Part shown: piece by piece, positions 52,796 through 59,544 of the stretch | Position numbering within the stretch: the first letter of the stretch is position 1 | Layout of the letters: every line of letters begins with the position of its first letter | Source: Desulforhopalus sp. | GTDB taxonomy: Bacteria; Desulfobacterota; Desulfobulbia; Desulfobulbales; Desulfocapsaceae | Direction of reading: 5' to 3' | Length of the DNA stretch: 59,544 nucleotides | Assembly (NCBI GenBank): GCA_024710585.1 | Contig: JANJUM010000044.1 | Span: 1-59,544 of the forward strand | Translations under genes and position numbers: made by a program | Notes under the pieces: generated by a model | Told to the model about the DNA's origin: nothing | Database searches by the model: none | What the model saw: the letters and a program-made list of their open reading frames with translations, nothing else

Positions 52796-53663
52796 CGTAG
52801 CGGGCCACCTCGGCATCGTAGGCATCGAACCCGAGGATTCGCTGCAGCTCACGAAACTCGGTGAGACCGTCGACCGGCCGTCCTTCCCTGATCGCGGCGA
52901 GGGCTTTGATCTGCGCCGTAACGGCGACATTGAGCAGGGAGAGGGCATAGACGGCGATCTTGAAACCCATCTCCTCGAGTTCGGCCAGCGGCAACAGCGG
53001 CGTCCTGCCGTTCTCGATGAGGTTGGCCATCTTCGGCGCTGAGACGCTGCGGCAGTACTCCTCCATCTCGGAGCGGCTGAGGGGCGCTTCGAGAAAGGTG
53101 ATGTCCGCGCCGATATCGACGAAGGCCCGGCAACGCTCGATGGCTTCCTGCAGCCCGAGGGTGGCGCGGGCATCGGTCCTCGCCAGGATGAGGATATCGG
53201 CGCCCTCGCGGCGGGCGTCGACGGCTGCCTGGATGCGCTGGATGGCCATGCGGCGGTCGACCACTTCCTTGCCGGCGGTGTGGCCGCAGCGCTTGGGCAT
53301 CACCTGATCCTCAATCATCACTGCGGCGAAACCGGCTCGGCAGTATCCGTCTATGGTGCGTTTGATATTGGCGACATTGCCGAAGCCGGTATCGCCATCA
53401 CCGATGACCGGGATGGAAACCGCACCGCAGATGGAGCGTCCCTGGTCGAGCAACTCCCCGTAGGAGATCAGCCCGGTGTCGGGCAAGCCCAAACGGCTGG
53501 CGGCGACACCGAAGCCACTCATGAAAGTCACCGGGAAACCTGCCGACTCGGCCAAACGGGCCGACAAGGCGTCGTAGCAGGCGGGCATGAGGACGATGCC
53601 GGGTTTTTCGAGCAGCTGCCGCAGTTTCGCTGCGGCGCTGGGCATTGCATTGACCTGACTCAT
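52782..53663 (-). CDS. Isocitrate lyase / PEP mutase superfamily enzyme
   Basis: A 293-residue TIM-barrel enzyme. Seen: VLMPACYDALSARLAESAGF, TFMSGFGVAASRLGLPDTGL, PVIGDGDTGFGNVANIKRTI, AVMIEDQVMPKRCGHTAGKE (the KRCGH active-site loop with catalytic Cys, as in KKCGH of methylisocitrate/isocitrate lyases), LILARTDARATLGLQEAIER and ITFLEAPLSRSEMEEYC. It most resembles oxaloacetate decarboxylase / 2,3-dimethylmalate lyase / carboxyphosphonoenolpyruvate mutase-type enzymes. ATG 53663 is the preferred start. The substrate is undetermined; the neighbouring TRAP organic-acid importer fits a carboxylate. Confidence 0.9.
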   Translation of the reverse strand: MSQVNAMPSAAAKLRQLLEKPGIVLMPACYDALSARLAESAGFPVTFMSGFGVAASRLGLPDTGLISYGELLDQGRSICGAVSIPVIGDGDTGFGNVANIKRTIDGYCRAGFAAVMIEDQVMPKRCGHTAGKEVVDRRMAIQRIQAAVDARREGADILILARTDARATLGLQEAIERCRAFVDIGADITFLEAPLSRSEMEEYCRSVSAPKMANLIENGRTPLLPLAELEEMGFKIAVYALSLLNVAVTAQIKALAAIREGRPVDGLTEFRELQRILGFDAYDAEVARYDGRH

Positions 53664-54624
53664 ACGGGTGGTGCTCCTTCTCCTCCCTCTGGGATGACAC
53701 GTTTCCACTCAGCCTTCTCAGCCTGTCAGGAGCCCTTCTGGAACGTGTACGCGAGGAAGGCCCGGTCAGGCGGCTTGCGGTGGGTTAGCGACGTCAGACC
53801 TGAGAACTCTGTCTCGTCTGCCGGGATTGCCTCCAGCCAAATGAACGGCCCGGCCCCTCATCTTGCCAGGGTCCGTTCTCATCGCCACCAAGACTTGAGA
53901 AACACTGGTTTTCGTCTGATACAACCCACCCGGCGAACAGTCAATATCTTTCCGTTCATGACGGCAAAACCTTTACCGCGCGAGAGAGCACTTAAGGAGG
54001 ACCGGCGCAGGCACATGTCGACGCCCCACCCCGCCCGAAGCACCAGCCGGTCGGTGAAAATTGGCACCGAAGCAAGTGTTTGCAGGCCCCAGCCTGCTGA
54101 ACAGGTAGCCGGCGCGACTGCCGACGCGCCATCATGCGCAGGGTGACTTCCTGGCAAGAGGCCGGCGAATGGACAAGGGGGAGTGATTGCGGTGAGAAAC
54201 GAACTCTTGTGTCGCCTTGTTCGTGGCAGAAAGAGTCGAGGCGGAGGAAAGATCCCTTGCAGTTCTGCTGTTCAGGGGCGGAAAGTTAGCCATAACACCC
54301 CTGACTGGTGTAAGTTCCCGCTTCCTCTGAGAGCGAACGTCGTCAGCGCGGCATTTCCCTTTAAGCCTGCGCTCTTGATGATTTTACGAGCCAGGTCAAT
54401 TGCAGGCGCGTAAGGACTCATCGCCACTGCATCCAGGACGATAAAGTCCAGCACCGCCTGCCTGTGCTGCAGAAGGGTGCGCCTTGTCAATGGACCAAGG
54501 CCGGCCGGATTGCCTTTTCGACACTGATTGGTTTGAGAGGATCGAGGCATGTGGACCTTAACCGGTGCGTTCATGCACCAGGAGGTGAATGTCACTTGAC
54601 ATTACACGTCCCGATTCATCTCGC
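53664..54624. other. 0.96-kb stretch without a supported gene
   Basis: Frames exist on both strands but none shows family motifs or a good ribosome-binding site. The longest plausible one (minus, 54272-54595, containing FIVLDAVAMSPYAPAIDLAR) looks like debris. A small hairpin GGTGC-GTTCAT-GCACC lies at about 54562-54577. Composition shifts toward AT from about 54.2 kb, marking the start of the right-hand accessory patch. Confidence 0.45.
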
Positions 54625-54828
54625 TCATTCTTCTCTGTGCAATTCCTGGCGGTTATACTTCTCCTTGAGAAATTCAACCAGAAGTTCCTTATTGAAATGA
54701 TCCTCAGGCAACTTGCGACGAAACTCTTCGAGAATTATCTCCTTTTGAGATTCTGAATAAAGTTCCCATCTTTTCCAAACAGTCGTTTGTAAAAGTATTG
54801 ACGGCGGAATGCCATTTCTTTTGTTCAC
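54625..54828 (-). CDS. Small hypothetical protein
   Basis: About 67 residues from a GTG (54828) with GGGGGGT a few bases upstream; a TTG at 54840 is the only longer start. The sequence is rich in charged helix-formers (VWKRWELYSESQKEIILEEF, then NKELLVEFLKEKYNRQEL), without cysteines or membrane segments. I do not recognise the family. Composition is AT-rich, unlike the backbone. It lies 47 bases beyond a small membrane-protein gene on the same strand and may be co-transcribed with it. Confidence 0.5.
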   Translation of the reverse strand: MNKRNGIPPSILLQTTVWKRWELYSESQKEIILEEFRRKLPEDHFNKELLVEFLKEKYNRQELHREE

Positions 54829-54875
54829 ATTACCCCCCAATCTGGTACAGTTGCTGATTTAAGACAGCGCCCCAT

Positions 54876-55061
54876 TTATCGAACATTCTGCTGAGCTATC
54901 GACGAGAGACTTCGTGGCTCAATGCGAGGTTTGTAATTCAATGCAAATATTTGCCGAACAATCTTCAAGACCGCAAATGCCAGCAATAGAGCCAAGGGAA
55001 GAAGGATTTGCATCGCGACAGGGATAAATAGCGAGAGAGCAACTGCGTGCGCCAGTTCCAT
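54876..55061 (-). CDS. Small single-helix membrane protein
   Basis: A 61-residue protein dominated by one or two hydrophobic stretches (AHAVALSLFIPVAMQILLPL, then ALLLAFAVLKIVRQIF), followed by a basic cytoplasmic-type tail (NYKPRIEPRSLSS). A clear GGAGG lies seven bases upstream of the ATG, which is the main support. The family is unknown. It is divergent from the FIST-domain gene, with 243 bases between them. Confidence 0.55.
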   Translation of the reverse strand: MELAHAVALSLFIPVAMQILLPLALLLAFAVLKIVRQIFALNYKPRIEPRSLSSIAQQNVR

Positions 55062-55304
55062 AATGAATCCTCCGGAATCGTTGATGTTGACACTCAGACA
55101 GATAACCTGGACGAGATATCAGCGGATATGTGCATCGTAAAGATTCTGCAGAGTAGTCTTACAGGAATTGCGGCCTCTAATTTCAAAGATAGGGGGAAAA
55201 TATTCCCGGTACAGGAGAAAACTGTAACCCACTGATCAATTTGAGTATGATCTGAGTATTCAACCCGCAATGCGAAAAATCGCCCCGTGGCGATGGAGGA
55301 ATGC

Positions 55305-56858
55305 ATGCTAAAAGCCATAACTGCGACCAGCACCAAAAACGCCAGCGATGACATCGTTGCAGACCTCATCATCCAGGCCAATGCAAAACTTGGGATTTAC
55401 CGACCGTCGGTTGGCATCTTCTATGCCTCCTGCCAACACGACTGCAAAAAGCTGCGTGATATTCTCCAAGCTATTGTCATGGCCTTTCCTGGCGTGAAAA
55501 TACTGGGGAGTTCGGTGACGGGCGGTTATAGCGAAGAGAGCGGGTATATCAAGGACGGCTATTTCCTCTGCTTGCTGTTGAGCGATACAATTCAAATGAT
55601 CGCGGGATGCATGGAGAACATCTCCACGCTCACGGCCAACGGAACTTTTCGACAACAGTTTCGCACAAACAGCCTACAAAGCATGGGAGAGGGAAAGGAC
55701 ATCACCGCCTGCCTTTTCTTTTCCCCATACAACAACGTAGACGGAAACGAGCTCATCGATACCCTCCAGGGGGAACTGTCCGAACAATGCATTATCTTTG
55801 GTGGAATGGCGACTGATCATTGGACGGAGCAAGACCTGGCCACGTTCTCGAAGAAAACACCACCCGCGCAACAAACACTGAGTTTCTTCGCACAAGCCGA
55901 TCAAGTCCATATTGGCAAAGATAGCTTGGTCTTTCTCTTGTTCAAAGGCGAACTCGTCGTACAATCCCTTATTTCTTACGGCTGGTCCGACATAGGCATG
56001 CTTTATCCCGGAAGAGCCGAAAACTTCTTTCTTACAGAACTCGATGGGAAGGACCCTTACCTTTTTCTCAAAGAAATGAAACATCCTCTCGCTGCGGATG
56101 AATATGGACACGCCGAATATTCATTATGGTTTCATGTTCCCGGCAAAGATCCATACATCAGAGACATCTTTTTTGATAAAGAACAGGGCAAGTATTTTAC
56201 AAAAGGATCAACCCTGCCATGCCATTTCGACTTCAGCTTTTCTTATCCCAAGAAGGAAACCATTTTCAGGGAATTCCAAAACTGCCTCAACAAATTTTCC
56301 GGTAACCATGCGCTTGTCTTGGCGATAACCTGCTGCACGCATCAAGTCGTAATGAAAGATGAAATTGCTAAAGAGCATAAAGCAATAGTCGACAAATTTC
56401 CGGGAACGCCAGTATTGGCTGGCTACGTATTCGGCGAATACGGGCCTTCGCTCACCGACCAGAAGAGTTCTTTCCACAGTTGCTCAAGCGTTGTCACGAC
56501 ACTGAGCGAAAAACAGGCCGGTCTTGAAGAGGAGAGTGAGGAAGTCAACACCTTCCTTCACAAAACACTCAATGAACAGAGCAAGGAAATATCCTCTCTC
56601 AAGAAGCAGGTCGCCTTTTTGGAAAGTTGCAAAAGCAATAAGATGAAACTTTTCGCCGAAGATTGTCTCGGCATTATGCTTTGTCGTTCCCATAGTTCGT
56701 TATCGAACATCGGCGAAAAACTCAGCCAGACATTTCGTGAATACTACGCGGCCAACAACATTGCTCCACCCTATGCAATCAGCAGGAACAGAATCATTGA
56801 ACACCTCACGCAATTCAAGAAACGAGGCGAAGTGCTGCTGCAAAAATCGAGCGACTAA
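55305..56858 (+). CDS. FIST N- and C-domain sensory protein
   Basis: A 517-residue cytoplasmic protein. FIST_N covers about residues 20-205: GIFYASCQHDCKKLRDILQA, ILGSSVTGGYSEESGYIKDG, GGMATDHW. FIST_C covers about 215-400: SYGWSDIGMLYPGRAEN (matching the VSQGWxPxG-like element), LDGKDPYLFLKEM, ALVLAITCCTHQVVMKDE, TPVLAGYVFGEYGP. A coiled coil with EEESEEVNTFLHKTLNEQSK follows. The last 70 residues form a separate helical tail, not a known output domain. FIST domains are thought to bind small ligands such as amino acids. ATG 55305 with GGAGG six bases upstream is chosen over 55293. Confidence 0.85.
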   Translation: MLKAITATSTKNASDDIVADLIIQANAKLGIYRPSVGIFYASCQHDCKKLRDILQAIVMAFPGVKILGSSVTGGYSEESGYIKDGYFLCLLLSDTIQMIAGCMENISTLTANGTFRQQFRTNSLQSMGEGKDITACLFFSPYNNVDGNELIDTLQGELSEQCIIFGGMATDHWTEQDLATFSKKTPPAQQTLSFFAQADQVHIGKDSLVFLLFKGELVVQSLISYGWSDIGMLYPGRAENFFLTELDGKDPYLFLKEMKHPLAADEYGHAEYSLWFHVPGKDPYIRDIFFDKEQGKYFTKGSTLPCHFDFSFSYPKKETIFREFQNCLNKFSGNHALVLAITCCTHQVVMKDEIAKEHKAIVDKFPGTPVLAGYVFGEYGPSLTDQKSSFHSCSSVVTTLSEKQAGLEEESEEVNTFLHKTLNEQSKEISSLKKQVAFLESCKSNKMKLFAEDCLGIMLCRSHSSLSNIGEKLSQTFREYYAANNIAPPYAISRNRIIEHLTQFKKRGEVLLQKSSD

Positions 56859-57118
56859 ATGCTTTAGGTCCTCAAGTTGAAAAAGGTTTGATTCCCCAGC
56901 GACTGGATTTCTTTCCCGAAGATCGCACAACGATTGGCCGAACTATTCGAACCTTGGCGGCGATCAACATCACTGCCACCTCAAGAAGGGGAAAGCCATG
57001 CTATGTGTGTCAATCAGCTTTGAAAAATGCCCCCCTTTCAGCGTCCAAAATTAACCCCCCAAAAAGCCAAAAAATGCTGTGTTCGTTTTCTGCTCCGTTC
57101 ATCGGGGCACTGAGGTGA

Positions 57119-57190
57119 GCTCAAGGTCCTTTCTGGAGCGAGAATGGGCCAAAGTGTTGCTCGTCGGAGCGGGAAGAAAGGACCTTGAGC
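57119..57190. repeat. Perfect 16-bp inverted repeat downstream of istB
   Basis: GCTCAAGGTCCTTTCT (57119-57134) and AGAAAGGACCTTGAGC (57175-57190) are exact reverse complements separated by 40 bases. The element begins five bases past the istB stop codon inside the IS. It could be a stem-loop that ends istAB transcription or blocks read-in from outside, although no U-run follows. Confidence 0.65.
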
Positions 57191-57195
57191 GGGGA

Positions 57196-57938
57196 TTATG
57201 TTCGCTTCCGTTGCTCCCGATTTTTAAATCGGTAGCTCTCGTTGCCGGTTTCGATGATATCGCAATGATGGGTCAGACGATCCAGTAAGGCGGTGGTCAT
57301 TTTGGCATCCACAATCACCTGCGCCCATTCGCTGAAGCTCAAATTGGTGGTCACAATCAGCGAGGTTCGTTCATAGAGTGCGCTGATCAGATGGAACAAG
57401 AGAGCGCCACCGTTTTTGGAAAAAGGCAGGTAGCCCAGTTCATCGAGCACGACACATTCCACTCTGGCGAGGCATGCCGCAAAAGCGCCGGCTTTGCCTT
57501 GTTCTTTTTCCCGCTCCAGTTGATTTACCAGATCGACAACGGTAAAAAACGGGCCCGGTAACCAAGTTTGACGCAGTGGGAAGCGAGCGCGATGGCCAGA
57601 TGCGTCTTGCCGGTTCCGGTGCCGCCGATGAAGATCAGATTCCTGGTATGCCTGAGGAAATCGCCATCATACAGCTCGCCGATCAAGGGCTCATTGACCG
57701 GGGAGCCGGCAAAATGGAAGCTGTCAAGATCCTTGGCCACGGGAAAGCGGGCAACACCCATCTGGTAGCGGATGGAACGGGCTTTTCTCTCGACTATTTC
57801 TGCTTGGCAGAGTTGACCGAGGATCTCCTGGACCGTCAATTGCCGACGGATACCCTGAGTGACCGCCTCGTCAAAGGCACCGGCCATGCCATAAAGCTTG
57901 TGCCCCTTGAACCGGTCGATCAGTTCATGCCGCTGCAT
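57196..57938 (-). pseudogene. istB: IstB transposition ATPase, frame split at a TTTTTTA heptamer
   Basis: IstB of IS21 (helper AAA+ ATPase). The zero frame from ATG 57938 (GGAGGTG upstream) gives YGMAGAFDEAVTQGIRRQLT, Walker [21 protein letters not shown] and ends prematurely at 57525. The rest of the protein, with Walker [20 protein letters not shown] and [20 protein letters not shown], is in the -1 frame. The break is at 57549-57543, where the coding strand reads T TTT TTA. A -1 shift there gives [16 protein letters not shown], the expected IstB sequence, and a total of 247 residues, normal for the family. A single-base loss from a T7 run and programmed frameshifting are both possible. Confidence 0.8.
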
Positions 57939-59436
57939 GATCCACCTCCAGACGGAGGGCATCGTAGCGGGCACAGTCGGCCACTGGTTCATGGTTGAGG
58001 CAAAGCCTATCCGGTGCCGAGATCGGACCCACGGCCGGTGGATCCAGTTCCCGGGCGATCAGGTTGAGGATGATTTCCCCACGCACGGTCCCACTCTGCA
58101 AGGCTTTGCCGCATACGGTCTCCACCAGGTCAATCCCATGCGTGCGGGCGGCACAGAGAATGGCGACAAACCCACGATCGCCGCCGACAGACGCCAACAG
58201 TCTGCGTTGTACCTGGGCAAGACCGGGAGGCAACTCCCAGTCCTTGAACGGCGCGCCGTCACGCAAGGCTCCGGGCTTTTGTTCGAGAAGGCCCAGGTAG
58301 TGCCAGGGATCATAGATCGTCCTGTCCCGGCCAAATTGGCGGGTATGTTCTCCGACCACTTTCCCGTCCTTGATCACCCGGATCAGGTCAGCCCCGGCCC
58401 TGATCGTCGCCGTCTTTCCAGCCACCTTGCTCTCCACGCTGTACTGGTTGCGGTCATAGGTGATCAGCGAGGTCCGTGTCACCCGGCATTCCCTCTCGAT
58501 AGAGCCGTCAAAATGGGTACTGAACGGCAGCAGGCTTGATCGCTCCTCCTCATATACCTCCCGGACCGTCCGCTCCTTGTTCTCGGGATGGCGGCGGTTA
58601 CGACTCATGTCCTGGCACCGGCCGGCAAGCCAGTTGTTTAACTCCCCAAAATCCTTGAACCGCGGGCGAGGGGTAAACAGCCATTCCCGCATACTCTTCA
58701 CCTGCCGCTCAACCTGTCCCTTTTCCCAGCCTGAACCAGGAGTACAGGCCACCGGCTCCACGAGGTAATGGCTGCACATCTGCGCTAATCGCCGATTGAA
58801 CAACCGCTCTTTCCCCGACAATACCTGATCAACCGCCGTCGCCATGTTGTCGTAAATGCCACGACGACAGCTGCCACCGAAGAAGGCGAACGCTTGGGCA
58901 TGGGCACCAAGCACCATTTCCAGACTCTCGCGGGGATAGGCCACCACAAAACTATAACGGCTGTAGCACAAACGGAAATGCGCCACCTTGGCTTTCTGTA
59001 CCACGCCACCGAGGATCCACTCATGGCTCCAATCGAACTGATACACGTCGCCAGGGGAAAAGCGCAGTGGGATAAAACCCGGTCCGGGATTACGCCCCTT
59101 TTCTTCCCTCCATTTCTTCACGAAACGCTGAATGCTGTCGTATCCACCGCTATACCCTTCACTTTGGAGCAACTCCAGCAGTCGTCGGCTCGTCAAACGC
59201 CGCTTCTTCGGCCGCTGCCAATCTTCTTCGAGCAAGGCGATCAGGCGAACACGGTACTCATCAAGACGGGGCATCGGCTGAATATCACGTTGGTAATGAT
59301 GTTCCGTCGCACCACTTCGGATCACTTTCCGCACCGTATTGCGCGACAACCGCAGTAACCGGCTAATTTCTTTGATACTTTTGCCGTCAACAAAATGATG
59401 ACGCCGAATCTTCGCTATTGTCTCCACTATCAACAT
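57925..59436 (-). CDS. istA: IS21 family transposase IstA
   Basis: A 503-residue DDE transposase. The N-terminal helix-turn-helix is KSIKEISRLLRLSRNTVRKV. The catalytic rve domain shows YQFDWSHEWI (first Asp), SCRRGIYDNMATAVDQVL (second Asp) and GSGWEKGQVERQVKSMREWL (Glu). The C-terminal part includes LITYDRNQYSVESKVAGKTA, typical of IS21 Mu-type C-terminal domains. The start is ATG 59436 with GGAGGG eight bases upstream. Its end overlaps the istB start by 14 bases, the standard IS21 arrangement. The frame is intact, so the transposase is probably functional if IstB is supplied. Confidence 0.95.
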   Translation of the reverse strand: MLIVETIAKIRRHHFVDGKSIKEISRLLRLSRNTVRKVIRSGATEHHYQRDIQPMPRLDEYRVRLIALLEEDWQRPKKRRLTSRRLLELLQSEGYSGGYDSIQRFVKKWREEKGRNPGPGFIPLRFSPGDVYQFDWSHEWILGGVVQKAKVAHFRLCYSRYSFVVAYPRESLEMVLGAHAQAFAFFGGSCRRGIYDNMATAVDQVLSGKERLFNRRLAQMCSHYLVEPVACTPGSGWEKGQVERQVKSMREWLFTPRPRFKDFGELNNWLAGRCQDMSRNRRHPENKERTVREVYEEERSSLLPFSTHFDGSIERECRVTRTSLITYDRNQYSVESKVAGKTATIRAGADLIRVIKDGKVVGEHTRQFGRDRTIYDPWHYLGLLEQKPGALRDGAPFKDWELPPGLAQVQRRLLASVGGDRGFVAILCAARTHGIDLVETVCGKALQSGTVRGEIILNLIARELDPPAVGPISAPDRLCLNHEPVADCARYDALRLEVDHAAA

Positions 59437-59544
59437 CCTCCTTTCCCTCCGTGAGTAAGTAACCACGGAGTGGGTAACATAGTGGGGCCAATTTTCGACG
59501 CTGTTTTCTACATAACAGGGGTCACTATTCCACGCTGATCAACA

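Larger units (their letters stand above)
57008..59544 (-). mobile_element. IS21-family insertion sequence
   Basis: The left terminus TGTCAATCAGCTTTGAAAAA (57008 onward) and the right terminus read on the minus strand, TGTTGATCAGCGTGGAATAG (from 59544), form an imperfect inverted repeat followed by ATGCCCCC / TGACCCC. A subterminal repeat AGCGTC.AAAATT..CCCC occurs at both ends (57040-57059 and 59503-59484), as is usual for IS21 elements. Inside lie istA and istB in overlapping order. The right end coincides with the window edge, so the target duplication cannot be checked. Confidence 0.88.

Noticed and set aside
54272-54595. 107-codon minus-strand frame
   Set aside because: No recognisable family, no ribosome-binding site; composition is not distinct from surrounding debris.
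56875-56905. tRNA T-arm-like sequence GGTTTGATTCC after the FIST gene
   Set aside because: The flanking bases cannot form the T-stem or acceptor stem, and no other tRNA arms are present.
1-59544. CRISPR array or rRNA operon
   Set aside because: No regularly spaced direct repeats and no rRNA-like sequence were seen on either strand.

Overview
The window looks like a chromosomal piece of a GC-rich, Gram-negative, deltaproteobacterial-type organism (Desulfobulbales-like is my best guess). The grounds are codon and GC character, a TRAP transporter, HDOD and Tim44-like proteins, a complete set of type IV pilus minor pilins with PilY1, an AHIDSGKTT-type EF-G and a eukaryotic-type HisA. Taxonomy is inference; no rRNA or tRNA gene was seen.

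Layout. 1-3080 is an AT-richer accessory patch: the 3' end of a possible helicase/nuclease-type protein, a VF530-family small protein, a GNAT acetyltransferase, a HEPN-like gene broken by an in-frame stop, and remnants of a BrnT/BrnA toxin-antitoxin pair where the GC-rich backbone begins. 3101-9322 holds an NMT1/SsuA-type ABC importer and an ADP-forming acyl-CoA synthetase on the minus strand, with a divergent LysR regulator. 9480-12098 is an unusual three-part protein: cyclic-nucleotide-binding domain, degenerate sigma-54-activator-like AAA domain, and NapH/CcoG-like membrane ferredoxin. 12245-15142 carries RtcB, PdxH and a Tim44-like membrane protein. 15275-20565 is a co-directional run (radical SAM, EamA exporter, CgeB-like glycosyltransferase, methyltransferase-like protein, GT4 glycosyltransferase) suggesting glycan or small-molecule decoration. 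20597-29050 holds housekeeping genes: FKBP isomerase, HI0933-like flavoprotein, zinc-ribbon serine protease, ArfB, DEAD-box helicase, YprB-like exonuclease, MBL hydrolase and HDOD protein. 29150-32915 has HisA, a RecA/KaiC-like ATPase and EF-G; EF-G is preceded by a structured leader with an intrinsic terminator.

34123-42691 is a minor-pilin operon, fimT-pilW-pilV-pilX-pilY1, whose very large PilY1 carries three carbohydrate-binding-module-like repeats inside its von Willebrand region. It converges on an alkyltransferase-like gene. Three copies of a GTCAC-N4-GTGAC-type palindrome lie between that gene and an ABC-2 export operon (43599-46415). 46546-53663 contains a GNAT enzyme, a two-TM potassium channel, a DUF3124 protein, a TRAP dicarboxylate-type transporter, and an overlapping methyltransferase / PEP-mutase-superfamily pair.

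53664-59544 is a second accessory, AT-richer stretch with small orphan genes, a FIST-domain sensor and an IS21-family element reaching the right edge. Its istB is split at a TTTTTTA heptamer where a -1 shift restores the full protein.

No CRISPR array or rRNA was found. The most unusual items are the CNB/pseudo-AAA/polyferredoxin fusion, the CBM-bearing PilY1, the EF-G leader RNA, the triple palindrome array and the istB frameshift.
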